DNA of 64,000 bases from the NCBI GenBank assembly GCA_030753015.1, contig JASMDC010000002.1:1-64000 (forward strand). The letters are read 5' to 3'. Positions 8,589-16,584 of the stretch are shown here, in pieces; position 1 is the stretch's first letter, and each line of letters begins with the position of its first letter. The position numbers and the translations under genes were made by a program. Below the pieces are notes generated by a model that did not search any database, had not been told where the DNA came from, and saw only the letters and a list, made by a program, of their open reading frames with translations. Source of the stretch: Candidatus Undinarchaeales archaeon (GTDB taxonomy: Archaea; SpSt-1190; JASMDC01).

Positions 8589-8635
8589 TCCTGGCCCCCT
8601 TACGCTAAACCGATATAAACCTGTGCTCGGCGGGC

Positions 8636-9013
8636 TCAATCCTCGAACACCAGCGTGTCCCCCAGCTCGATCCCCGTGCGCTCGATGGTCCCCACGGGGA
8701 CCTCCACGGCGTACCGCGCGGGCTTCTGCGGGTAGTACACGCGCCATGTGCGGGGGTTCAGGCCCATGGGGGGGATGTCGCGGGCCAGACCAGTGACCGT
8801 GAACCGCTCGTCGGCGTACACCACGTCCAACGCGTATCGCATAAGCGGCATCCAGATGCCCAGCCGGGTCTCGCCGCCCATGTCGATGATGAGGCCTTCC
8901 CCCTCGCCCAGTGGCGGTGTGAGCATGAGGCCGCGGACGTTCTGCCAGAGGCTCGTGGCATGGCGGATGCGGTCGCCCAGGGACGTCTCCCTGGTGAGGT
9001 TACGGACCTCCAT
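8636..9013 (-). CDS. DUF192 family protein
   Basis: 125 residues matching the DUF192 fold along the whole length: ATSLWQNVRGLML near 19-31, GEGEGLIIDMGG near 36-47, GIWMPLMRYALDVVYAD near 52-68, and the terminal ELGDTLVFED. The family is widespread, mostly exported, and its biochemical role is unclear. This member has no signal peptide, so a cytoplasmic role is suggested. It follows the NAD kinase gene by 3 nt and is likely co-translated with it. Confidence 0.82.
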   Translation of the reverse strand: MEVRNLTRETSLGDRIRHATSLWQNVRGLMLTPPLGEGEGLIIDMGGETRLGIWMPLMRYALDVVYADERFTVTGLARDIPPMGLNPRTWRVYYPQKPARYAVEVPVGTIERTGIELGDTLVFED

Positions 9014-9016
9014 TGC

Positions 9017-9805
9017 CTATCCCACTTCGAACCGGGCCCGCTCGAAGTAGTTGATGTCCACCAGCCGGATGAGTCGGGCCCGTTGCTCGGAGGCGGCGAG
9101 CACCAGCTCGCCGTGGGCCGGGAGAGTGGCCTCGCACTGGCCGTCAACCACGACCGTGGCCGGTTGGTCGCCCAGCACGATGCGCAGACGGTCCCTAGTG
9201 GACACCACCGATGGTCGAGCGCTAAGCTTGAAAGGGCTGACGGGGACCACCACAAAGGCCTCTACCCGCCAGTCGACCACTGGACCACCGCAGGCCAGGG
9301 AGTAGGCCGTGGAGCCTGTGGGCGTCGCCACGATAAGGCCGTCGGCACGGACCTTTTCCACCAGCTTGTCGCCGGTGTACACCTCGTACTCGATGATGAA
9401 GCCCGGCCGGGTGCCCATGATCGCCACCTCGTTGAGCGCGTCGGGCAGGTCCAGCCCCGAGATCGAGAGCTTGAGCCGGTCCTCGGTGTCGTAGTCGCCA
9501 TCGAGGATGGTGTCCAGGGACGGTAGCATGTCCTCGACCTCGATGTCGGAGAGGAAGTTGAGGCTGCCCACCCGGATGCACACTAGCGGGACGCCGGGGT
9601 GATGTGTCTCGGCGTGGAGCAGGGAACCGTCACCGCCGACGGCGATCATCATGTCGGGTACGCCCGGGTAGGGCTCCATCCCAAGCACCTTGGCGTTCTC
9701 CTCATTGAGAATGATCTCAAGTCCCTTCTTGCGCAAATGATCGTGGATGGTGCGGGCGATAGAGAGCGCCTGATCGCTGCGCTTCACGAAAAGGCCGATC
9801 CTCAT
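9017..9805 (-). CDS. nadK: NAD kinase
   Basis: 262 residues. ATP-dependent phosphorylation of NAD to NADP. Seen: the signature GGDGSLLHA near residues 56-64, LNEVAIMG near 132-139, and the Gly-rich ATPTGSTAYSLACGG near 168-182 that closes the nucleotide site. Length is typical for the archaeal enzyme. The ATG at 9805 opens with MRIGLFVKRSDQAL, the usual first strand. TTTATTATATTG at 9824-9835 lies about 20-30 nt upstream, so the mRNA is probably leaderless. First gene of a two-gene operon with DUF192. Confidence 0.94.
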   Translation of the reverse strand: MRIGLFVKRSDQALSIARTIHDHLRKKGLEIILNEENAKVLGMEPYPGVPDMMIAVGGDGSLLHAETHHPGVPLVCIRVGSLNFLSDIEVEDMLPSLDTILDGDYDTEDRLKLSISGLDLPDALNEVAIMGTRPGFIIEYEVYTGDKLVEKVRADGLIVATPTGSTAYSLACGGPVVDWRVEAFVVVPVSPFKLSARPSVVSTRDRLRIVLGDQPATVVVDGQCEATLPAHGELVLAASEQRARLIRLVDINYFERARFEVG

Positions 9806-9863
9806 CGCCCCTCGCACCCCGGTGCAATATAATAAAGGTTTCCCATCCCGGACCGGCGTTCGC

Positions 9864-11114
9864 TCACAACCCAGTGCCTTCGGGCCAGTCGAGCATCTGG
9901 ACGGTGAGCTCGGTCCCGGCCTCGATCCGCTTGGTCCCCTCGGGAACGACGGCCAGACCGTTGGCACGGGACATGGACGTCAGCATACCGGAGCCCTGCT
10001 CGCCGGTAGTGTGAGCGTGGAACCGGTCGTCGCGTCGCTCGACCATCACCCTGATGAATCCTCGCCGACCGCTGTTGGAGACCGCCTCGTCCAGCACTGC
10101 CCGCACCGTGGGTTTGGCCAGATCGCTCCGTCCGAGCATGCGCAGGATGGCAGGCCTAACGAACTGTTCGAAGCTCACCATGGTGGACACCGGATTGCCC
10201 GGTAGGCCCACGAGGGGCACGTCGCCGGCCAGCAGACCGAACGCCAGTGGTTTTCCCGGCTTCATGTTCACCTGCCAGAACCGCATCCGACCCTCAGCGT
10301 CCAGCACGTCCTTGACCACGTCGTAGTCGCCCACCGACACGCCGCCCGAAGTGAGCACCAAGTCGGCACCATTGTCCAGTGCTGCACGGAGCTTGGCAGT
10401 GAGGTCGTCGGTAGTATCACGGGCGATACCTAGGGCGAGCGGCACACCGCCCGTCCGGGTCACGAGGGCTACCATTGAGTGCTCGTTGGAGTTGCGGATC
10501 TTGCCCGGTCCGAGCGGTTCGTCCACATCCACCAGCTCGTCACCAGTGGCAAGGATGGCCACACGCGGTCGTCGGTGGACCGTGACCGTGGCACAGCCCA
10601 GGGACGCGAGAACGCCCACCTCGGCGGGACGGACCAGCCGGCCACGCTCCAGCACGACCTCGCCGCTGTGTACGTCCTCGCCGCTGGGGCGCACGTTCTT
10701 TTTGGGTGGGACGGAGGCCCTGATCTCGATGACGTCCGCTGGCGACGCCAGCCGGTCCTGTTTGGACCGATCGAAGTCGGACGTGTCCTCGTACTTGACC
10801 ACGGCGTCGGCACCGGGAGGGAGAGGAGCACCGGTCATGATCCGCACTGCTGTGCCCGGTGCCACGGTTTCTGCGTGGACGTACCCGGCGGCCACGGACC
10901 CGGCGACCCTCAGGGTCACAGGCACACTAAGAGTGTCGGAGGCGCGGACGGCGTATCCGTCCATAGCGGAGTTGTCGAACGGAGGGATGTCGGTGTTGGC
11001 CACAACGTCAGCGGCGACGACCTGTCCCAGCGCCTCGATGATGGGCACCTCTACGGGCTCCAGTGCCTTCACGTGCGCCAGGATCTCTGCGAGCGCGTCC
11101 TCCACGGATATCAT
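9864..11114 (-). CDS. moeA: molybdopterin molybdenumtransferase MoeA
   Basis: 416 residues. Inserts molybdate or tungstate into adenylylated molybdopterin, the last step of pterin cofactor synthesis. Seen in order: DIPPFDNSAMDGYAV near 41-55, TGAPLPPGADAVVKYED near 95-111, ATGDELVDVDEP, SGGVSVGDYDVVKDVL, MKPGKPLAFGLL and LVGLPGNPVSTMVSFE. All MoeA domains are present, ending in a small beta-barrel domain IV. The start MISVEDALAEI fits the family. TATA-like ATTAAATGG lies about 36-44 nt upstream. It is divergent from a tungstate/molybdate transporter, a sensible partnership. Confidence 0.95.
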   Translation of the reverse strand: MISVEDALAEILAHVKALEPVEVPIIEALGQVVAADVVANTDIPPFDNSAMDGYAVRASDTLSVPVTLRVAGSVAAGYVHAETVAPGTAVRIMTGAPLPPGADAVVKYEDTSDFDRSKQDRLASPADVIEIRASVPPKKNVRPSGEDVHSGEVVLERGRLVRPAEVGVLASLGCATVTVHRRPRVAILATGDELVDVDEPLGPGKIRNSNEHSMVALVTRTGGVPLALGIARDTTDDLTAKLRAALDNGADLVLTSGGVSVGDYDVVKDVLDAEGRMRFWQVNMKPGKPLAFGLLAGDVPLVGLPGNPVSTMVSFEQFVRPAILRMLGRSDLAKPTVRAVLDEAVSNSGRRGFIRVMVERRDDRFHAHTTGEQGSGMLTSMSRANGLAVVPEGTKRIEAGTELTVQMLDWPEGTGL

Positions 11115-11233
11115 GGTATCGTACCTTGAGCGCGACCAGCCGGCACAACCATTTAATCCTTTCCCGGCAGCGCACACCCGTCAGGTGAAAACGTTTAAAG
11201 CGTTGCACTAGGCCACCTTGCCCGGTAAGCGAG
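11115..11233. promoter_or_regulatory. divergent moeA/wtpA promoter region
   Basis: ATTAAATGG (complement of 11150-11158) serves moeA; GTTTAAAG at 11193-11200 serves the transporter, 34-41 nt before its ATG. The latter lies inside the imperfect palindrome AACGTTTAAAGCGTT, a possible site for a metal-responsive repressor. No ModE-like gene is seen nearby. Confidence 0.5.
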
Positions 11234-12310
11234 ATGGACGTGGGACAACGAGAGAACATCGCCCTCGCGGTCTTGCTGTCCATGACGCTTCTTGCTGGGT
11301 GCACCAGCGGCGGGACGGGGAACGTGTCTGGATCGGGAAAGACCGATGCACCCCCCACGACTAAGGGGACGACCGTGCTGAGCATCTATCATGCTGGAAG
11401 CCTGGCAGTGCCGTTCGAGGCACTGGAGAAGACATTCGAAGCTTTGCACCCGGACATCGACATCCAGCGCGAGGCCGCGGGCTCAGTGAAGAGTGTGCGC
11501 AAGATGACCGAGCTGGGAAAGACACCTGATGTACTGGCCACGGCCGACTACAGCCTCATCCCGAGTATGACGATCCCGGACCACGCTAGCTGGTACGCGG
11601 CCTTCGCCACCAACGAGCTGGTGATCGCCTACAACGAGAAGAGCGCCTACCGCGACGAGATCACCACGGACAACTGGTTCGAGGTCCTGCGCCGGCCTGA
11701 CGTGAAGTTCGGATTCTCCAATCCCAACGACGATCCTTGCGGCTACAGGGCGACCATGATCAACCTATTGGCCGAGACACATTACAGGGACGACAAGATA
11801 TTCAAGGACCTCATCGCCTCCAACGTCGCCTTCACCGTGGAGAACGACACCAGGGTCGTCGTACCGAAGAGCGAAGCGTTCGATCCGAACACCAAGAAGG
11901 TGCTCATCCGCAGCATGGAGACCGAGCTCCTGGCCGCGCTCGAGAGCGGTGAGATCGACTACTTCTTCATCTACCGGTCGGTCGCAATCCAGCACCACCT
12001 CGACTTCATCGAACTGCCCCGTGAGATCAACCTCGGGGCCACAGAGCACGGTGATTTCTACATGAAGTACTCACTGCAGCAGGCGACGGGGAAGGTCGTC
12101 CAGGCCAAGCCCATCGTGTACGGGGTGACCATCCCCGACAAGGCCGTTCATCCAGAGCTGGCGACGCAGTTCCTGGCCCTTCTCCTGGGAGAGGAGGGGC
12201 AGAAGATCTTCGCTGACCTGGGGCAGCCCCCCATCGTACCACCGATGTCCAGCGATCCTGGTAAGCTCCCGCAGGAGCTCCGGCCGCTGGTCCTGGCAGA
12301 GAATAAATAG
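11234..12310 (+). CDS. wtpA: tungstate/molybdate-binding lipoprotein, WtpA/ModA-like
   Basis: 358 residues. Signal peptide with lipobox LLAGC near 19-23, a Ser/Gly/Thr linker, then an extracytoplasmic binding protein. Family marks: IYHAGSLAVPFEALEKTFE near 50-68, EAAGSVKSVRKMTELGKTPDVL near 79-100, TADYSLIPSM, and FGFSNPNDDPCGYRA near 157-171. These match the WtpA/ModA group that binds oxyanions by backbone amides. It delivers substrate to the permease encoded next. Tungstate versus molybdate preference cannot be decided by eye. Confidence 0.9.
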   Translation: MDVGQRENIALAVLLSMTLLAGCTSGGTGNVSGSGKTDAPPTTKGTTVLSIYHAGSLAVPFEALEKTFEALHPDIDIQREAAGSVKSVRKMTELGKTPDVLATADYSLIPSMTIPDHASWYAAFATNELVIAYNEKSAYRDEITTDNWFEVLRRPDVKFGFSNPNDDPCGYRATMINLLAETHYRDDKIFKDLIASNVAFTVENDTRVVVPKSEAFDPNTKKVLIRSMETELLAALESGEIDYFFIYRSVAIQHHLDFIELPREINLGATEHGDFYMKYSLQQATGKVVQAKPIVYGVTIPDKAVHPELATQFLALLLGEEGQKIFADLGQPPIVPPMSSDPGKLPQELRPLVLAENK

Positions 12311-12320
12311 GGTGACGAAC

Positions 12321-13148
12321 ATGGCCGGGACCGATGAGAGCATGCGAGGGCGCCTTGACCGGGCGTTCGGCGGTGTGCTCTGGCTCGGTATGGCCGCTGC
12401 CCTGCTCCTCGTGGTCCTCCCGCTGGCCGCCATGGTGTGGACCCAGGTGACCGGGGACTGGCCCCGGCTGATGGCTACCGCCGTCGACGACGCTGTTGTG
12501 TCGTCCATACTGCTCACCATGTACTGCGCGGTCCTCGCTACAGCTATCGCCATGGCCTTCGGGCTCCCGGCCGCCTACCTGCTCGCCCGTCACGAATTCA
12601 CGGGCAAGGAGCTTGTGGAGAGCGTGCTCGACGTGCCGGTGGTCATCCCGCACACCGTGGCAGGGATAGCTCTGCTGACGGTCCTGGGGCGCCACGGGCT
12701 CATCGGTGCACCGCTGGCGGACGTCATCACCTTCGTCGACGCGCTCCCCGGCGCCGTCGCCGCCATGCTCTTCGTCTCGTTCCCGTTCTTCGTCAACGCA
12801 GCTCGCGAGGGCATCGCTGCAGTCGATCCACGACTCGAGAACGTGGCGCGCACCCTGGGCGCCACCCGCTTGGAGGCCGTGACGCTGGTCACCTTGCCTC
12901 TGGCAGCACGGAGCGTGCTCTCGGGCGCGGTGATGACCTGGGCGCGAGGTGTGTCGGAGTTCGGCGCGGTTGTAATCATAGCCTACTACCCCATGATCGC
13001 ACCCACGCTCATCTACGAGCGTTACATAGGCCACGGGCTGGCGGCCTCCCGCCCGGTGGCCGTGATGCTCATCATGACCTGTCTGGGCGTGTTCCTGGCC
13101 ATGCGTGTTCTCTCAAGGAGGTTGTTTGCCTATGATCGAGCTCCGTGA
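12321..13148 (+). CDS. wtpB: tungstate/molybdate ABC transporter permease
   Basis: 275 residues from ATG 12321, preferred over GTG 12312 because AGGGTGA lies five bases upstream. About six hydrophobic segments alternate with loops. The permease coupling loop is visible as the EAA-like stretch REGIAAVDPRLENVARTLGA near 155-174. The substrate follows from its position between the binding protein (10 nt upstream) and the ATPase (17-nt overlap). Part of a three-gene operon; forms the membrane channel. Confidence 0.9.
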   Translation: MAGTDESMRGRLDRAFGGVLWLGMAAALLLVVLPLAAMVWTQVTGDWPRLMATAVDDAVVSSILLTMYCAVLATAIAMAFGLPAAYLLARHEFTGKELVESVLDVPVVIPHTVAGIALLTVLGRHGLIGAPLADVITFVDALPGAVAAMLFVSFPFFVNAAREGIAAVDPRLENVARTLGATRLEAVTLVTLPLAARSVLSGAVMTWARGVSEFGAVVIIAYYPMIAPTLIYERYIGHGLAASRPVAVMLIMTCLGVFLAMRVLSRRLFAYDRAP

Positions 13149-14199
13149 GGTCACCAAGAGTTGGCAGGGGTTCGCCCTTGAGGATATCGACCTGGAAGTA
13201 TCCGAGGGAGAGTATCTTGTGGTGCTCGGACCAAGTGCTGCGGGGAAGACGCTTTTACTCGAGATGGTGGCCGGGCTCCACTCCCCCGACGCAGGCAGGA
13301 TCGTCATCGACGGTGTGGACGGCAGCGAGCTTCCGCCGGAACGGCGTCAGTTGGGCTTCGTCTATCAGGACTACGCCCTCTTCCCCCACCTCACCGTCCT
13401 GGAGAACGTGGCCTTCGGTGCGCGGTTCGGGCAGGGACTTGCGCGAGAGGACGCTGGTCGGACGGCACAAGAGCTCTTGGCGCGCGTGGGCGTGACCGAC
13501 TTGGCCGACCGTTCGCCAATGACCCTTTCAGGTGGGGAGCGTCAGCGTGTGGCACTAGCGCGGGCGCTGGCAGCACAACCCCGTGTGCTCCTGCTGGACG
13601 AGCCGTTGTCGGCACTGGACCAGACCACTCGTGACGAACTGCGCGCGCTGTTGCGTTCCATCCACCGTAAGACCGGTGTGACTGTTGTGCACGTCACCCA
13701 CGACCGGTCCGAAGCGGCATCGCTGGCCGACCGTGTAGCGGTGATGATGGAAGGTCGACTGGTACAGACCGGGACGGTGGAGGATGTGTTCTCCCGCCCC
13801 AAGACCGAGGCCGTCGCGCGGTTCGTAGGGGTAGAGAACCGGCTCACTGGTACCGTCACGGAGGTAGGCGAGCATACGCTCTCCGTCCGCGTTGGCGAGA
13901 ACGAGCTAGCCTCATCGCGTATCGACAGGTTCGCCGTTGACGACAAGGTGCGTGTGTACCTGCGGCCCGAGAACGTTACACTCCTCAAGCGCAAGCCCAA
14001 GTCGTCGGCCCGGAACCAGCTGCCTGCCACTGTCACGTCCGTGGAGCCGCTGGGCCATGTCCAGAAGGTCGAGCTCGACTGTGGATTCACTCTGGTGGCA
14101 CTGGTCACACCGCGCTCGGTGGAGGAGCTGGGGCTCGCAAAGGGTGCATCGGTAGTGGCCTCCTTCAAGGCTACGGCGGTCCACCTCCTGCCGTACTGA
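13132..14199 (+). CDS. wtpC: tungstate/molybdate ABC transporter ATP-binding protein
   Basis: 355 residues. Walker A GPSAAGKTLL near 32-41, Q-loop VYQDYALFPHL, signature LSGGERQRVALARAL near 133-147, Walker B LLLDEPLSALD near 154-164 and switch His in VHVTHDRSEA. The last 110 residues form a MOP/TOBE-like regulatory domain (VENRLTGTVTEVG and a later ATVTSVEPLGHV repeat) typical of ModC/WtpC and able to sense the oxyanion. Start ATG 13132 with AAGGAGGT about nine bases upstream, inside the end of the permease gene. Confidence 0.93.
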   Translation: MIELREVTKSWQGFALEDIDLEVSEGEYLVVLGPSAAGKTLLLEMVAGLHSPDAGRIVIDGVDGSELPPERRQLGFVYQDYALFPHLTVLENVAFGARFGQGLAREDAGRTAQELLARVGVTDLADRSPMTLSGGERQRVALARALAAQPRVLLLDEPLSALDQTTRDELRALLRSIHRKTGVTVVHVTHDRSEAASLADRVAVMMEGRLVQTGTVEDVFSRPKTEAVARFVGVENRLTGTVTEVGEHTLSVRVGENELASSRIDRFAVDDKVRVYLRPENVTLLKRKPKSSARNQLPATVTSVEPLGHVQKVELDCGFTLVALVTPRSVEELGLAKGASVVASFKATAVHLLPY

Positions 14200-14204
14200 C
14201 GTTC

Positions 14205-15179
14205 CTATTTGGTGGTCTCCACGCACGACGTGCGTGCGGTCGGATCGCTGATGCGTTCGCATAGCGTTGGGTCCTTGCTGTTCTGAGCGAGGTTGGTTAT
14301 GCACACGTTGCGGTTCAGCGGGCTCTCCACCTGCTCGCATACAGCGGGGTCCAACGTGACGAGGGCGATACAGAAGGCGCGGTTGTCGGCACCGACCACG
14401 TTATCACAGATGGACGGATCACCACCCGGAGCAAAGAATGTGGAGTAGCACCAGTCACGCAGGCCTTCGATGGTGAGATCACCGCATAGGGAGACGTTCC
14501 TCGCCTCCACGGCCGCGTCACCGATGCAGTTCTCCCGGTCGAACCGGTCGTCCTTCTCCTCGCAAGCGGCAAGGAGCGCGGCGGTCTTGGCCCTTCGCGC
14601 GGAAAGGGACGGGATGAGCGCCTCAAGTGGCAGTTCGAAGCTCGTGGGGGCCGTCGATGGCTCGGGTGTCGTCTCAGTGCAGGAACGGACCGTGAGCACG
14701 CCAGTGTCGGACAGCTCCAAGGCGACATCCCGGGTACCCTCGCGGGCCGAGCCCATCACCGTGAAGGGGACCTCGCCGATGGCCTCGCGTGGGAGCTCGA
14801 CCTCCATTGCGACCGTCAGCTCCTCGCCACTGGTGAGCGGGATGGACTGTGGAAGGGCGTAGAGCGGGCGCCCCTCTAGAGTGAGCTTCAGTTCCAGCGT
14901 CTCGCGTCGGTGGTTGACCACCCTCATCAGGATGGTGACGTTCGTGCCAGGACACCCGTTCGGCGCTGTCGATACAAGCTCGAGCTCAAGCCCACCATCT
15001 GCAGGCACGACTGTCGGCGGTGTACCTCCTTGGAGTGCGAGGAACACGAGCACGATGGCCACGGCAGCGATGGCGAACGTGGCACTGCGGTCGCGGGGCG
15101 GGCAGCCCTCGCATGGGGCGATATCCTCGTCGCGCGCATCCTCGTGCTCCCGGGCCACGGCGATATCTGTGGAAGTCAC
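14205..15179 (-). CDS. membrane-anchored exoprotein with paired-cysteine repeats, unknown
   Basis: 324 residues. A short acidic cytoplasmic segment (with CEGC), one membrane helix about 33-51 (FAIAAVAIVLVFLAL), and an extracellular part. Residues 60-165 look like a beta-sandwich (VTILMRVVNHRRETLELKLT). The C-terminal 130 residues contain about four units of the form R-x-x-C, 12-16 residues, then C-(E/D/G) (RENCIGDAAV...SLCGDL; RDWCYS...SICDNV; RAFCIA...AVCEQV; RNVCIT...TLCERI). Such paired-cysteine units recur in archaeal surface proteins and probably make stacked helical hairpins with disulphides. GTG 15179 is used; a GTG at 15158 is a possible leaderless alternative given CTTAAGAAA just upstream. 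Confidence 0.7.
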   Translation of the reverse strand: MTSTDIAVAREHEDARDEDIAPCEGCPPRDRSATFAIAAVAIVLVFLALQGGTPPTVVPADGGLELELVSTAPNGCPGTNVTILMRVVNHRRETLELKLTLEGRPLYALPQSIPLTSGEELTVAMEVELPREAIGEVPFTVMGSAREGTRDVALELSDTGVLTVRSCTETTPEPSTAPTSFELPLEALIPSLSARRAKTAALLAACEEKDDRFDRENCIGDAAVEARNVSLCGDLTIEGLRDWCYSTFFAPGGDPSICDNVVGADNRAFCIALVTLDPAVCEQVESPLNRNVCITNLAQNSKDPTLCERISDPTARTSCVETTK

Positions 15180-15234
15180 TTTCTTAAGCCTGCTGTTGAG
15201 CGCATGCGTCCCGTAGATGCGGGAAGAAATAGGT

Positions 15235-15299
15235 TCAGGGATCGTCCGGGGGCGATGATCGCCCCCGGTCCGTTCCCTTGAATGCTACTTTTTTTACCG
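15235..15299. terminator. long GC-rich hairpin downstream of TFB
   Basis: CCGGGGGCGAT-G-ATCGCCCCCGG (15246-15268) is a perfect 11-bp inverted repeat, extended imperfectly by TTCAGGGA and TCCCTTGAA on its flanks. A run of seven Ts lies on the plus strand at its right side (15289-15295). It lies after the leftward TFB gene and before the next leftward gene. A transcription or processing boundary is likely. Confidence 0.5.
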
Positions 15300-16268
15300 T
15301 CACTCGGCGCGGTTCTTGCGCCGCTCGCGGCGGGACATGGAGTCGTTCGTGAGCTCGAGCTCCCTCACGAGCTCCTTGTACCGGTTCCGGAGGGTTATCT
15401 CCGTGATGCCGGCGACCTTGGCGGCCTCCTTCTGCGCCATCTTCTTGCCCTCCATGCGGGCGGCGAGGTAGAGTGCCGCAATGGCCACGCCCCGGGGATC
15501 CTTGCCCGAAGTGATCTCCTTTTCCTTGGCGTCCTTGATGATCTCGAAGGCCTTGGCCTGGATCTCGCCGCTCAGCTCGAGCATGGTAGCAAAGCGCGGC
15601 ACGAAGTCCGTGGACGACGTGGGCAGCACCTTTATACCGAACTCCCGGGCGATGAACCGGTAAGCCTTCCCGATGTCACGCTTGGTGATGGAAGAGACCT
15701 CGGATATCTCCTTGAGTGTGCGAGGGCAGCCATGCTGCCGGCAGGCGGCATAGAGCGCGCCGGCCACGAGGCTCTCCATGGAGCGCCCGCGCACCATGCC
15801 CTTCTCCACCGCGCGGCGGTAGATGAGAGCAGTGGCCTCTTCGACGTTCTTCGGGATGTCCAGATACGATATGTATCGCTTCAGTTCCGAGAGCGCATAC
15901 TTCAGGCTCCGCTCCTTGGCGGTGGCGAAGCGGCCCTGCCACTTCTTGAGCCGGAAGTACTGCGAGCGCTTGCTCGGTGGGAGCTTGTAAATCTCCGCTA
16001 CTGAGGCGCCCACGTTCGTGGACAATCCTTGGTCATGTCTCGACAGCGAGAGCGGTGCGCCGACACGCTTGCGTCGGTCAGAGCCCTCGTCATCGAATTC
16101 GCGCCATTCCTTGCTGCAGTCCACGATCGATTCCTCGATCACGAGGCCACAGCTATTACAGATGATTTCAGCGCGGTTCCCGTCCTGGAAGAGCTTGTTA
16201 CTACCGCATTCTGGGCATTCGCTCACACCGTACTCTGAGATCACCTGTACTTCAGCATTCAAGTCCAT
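15300..16268 (-). CDS. tfb: transcription initiation factor B (TFB)
   Basis: 322 residues. N-terminal zinc ribbon with CPECGSNKLF near 19-28 and ICNSCGLVIEE near 37-47, a B-finger/linker segment (RKRVGAPLSLSRHDQGLST), then two cyclin-like repeats (about 110-200 and 210-300) including SLVAGALYAACRQHG and VAIAALYLAARMEGKKM. It recruits RNA polymerase to TBP-bound TATA promoters. ATG 16268 is preferred over an upstream TTG because TTGGAGGGACAG lies just before it. A TATA-like ATTATACC at 16322-16329 gives a leader of about 30 nt. Confidence 0.96.
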   Translation of the reverse strand: MDLNAEVQVISEYGVSECPECGSNKLFQDGNRAEIICNSCGLVIEESIVDCSKEWREFDDEGSDRRKRVGAPLSLSRHDQGLSTNVGASVAEIYKLPPSKRSQYFRLKKWQGRFATAKERSLKYALSELKRYISYLDIPKNVEEATALIYRRAVEKGMVRGRSMESLVAGALYAACRQHGCPRTLKEISEVSSITKRDIGKAYRFIAREFGIKVLPTSSTDFVPRFATMLELSGEIQAKAFEIIKDAKEKEITSGKDPRGVAIAALYLAARMEGKKMAQKEAAKVAGITEITLRNRYKELVRELELTNDSMSRRERRKNRAE

Positions 16269-16584
16269 CTCGTCCTGTCCCTCCAAAAACCGATTAACGG
16301 TATTTCCCCTGAATTGAAGTCGGTATAATCAGTAGAGACCTTAGAAGCCTGTTTGGGGCGCATTGGTGCGCTCCAGCCCTTCGCTTGTCCCCGCTTGGCC
16401 ACTCCCCCTACTAAAGGGGCAATAGTCAAGGTTTCTGACCTCCCCGCCTTCAACTTCAGTCACAATGGGAAAGGTTGTTTATAAAGTTTTCGGGACTGAA
16501 TGACCTACATCGGGCCCAGGCCACCCTTTTTCGGCTGAATTCCCTCTTTTAAATCTATACTTGAGGTGGGTCAACGGGGAACGG
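16269..16584. other. 316-bp intergenic region between TFB and the giant gene
   Basis: It holds the leftward TFB promoter (about 16,320) and AT-rich stretches near 16,470-16,490 (TTGTTTATAAAGTTTT) and 16,545-16,562 (CTCTTTTAAATCTATA). These could be further promoter elements or the 3' region of the giant transcript. Inverted CCCCTACTAAAGGGG at 16,404-16,420 is a weak hairpin. No gene seen. Confidence 0.4.
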
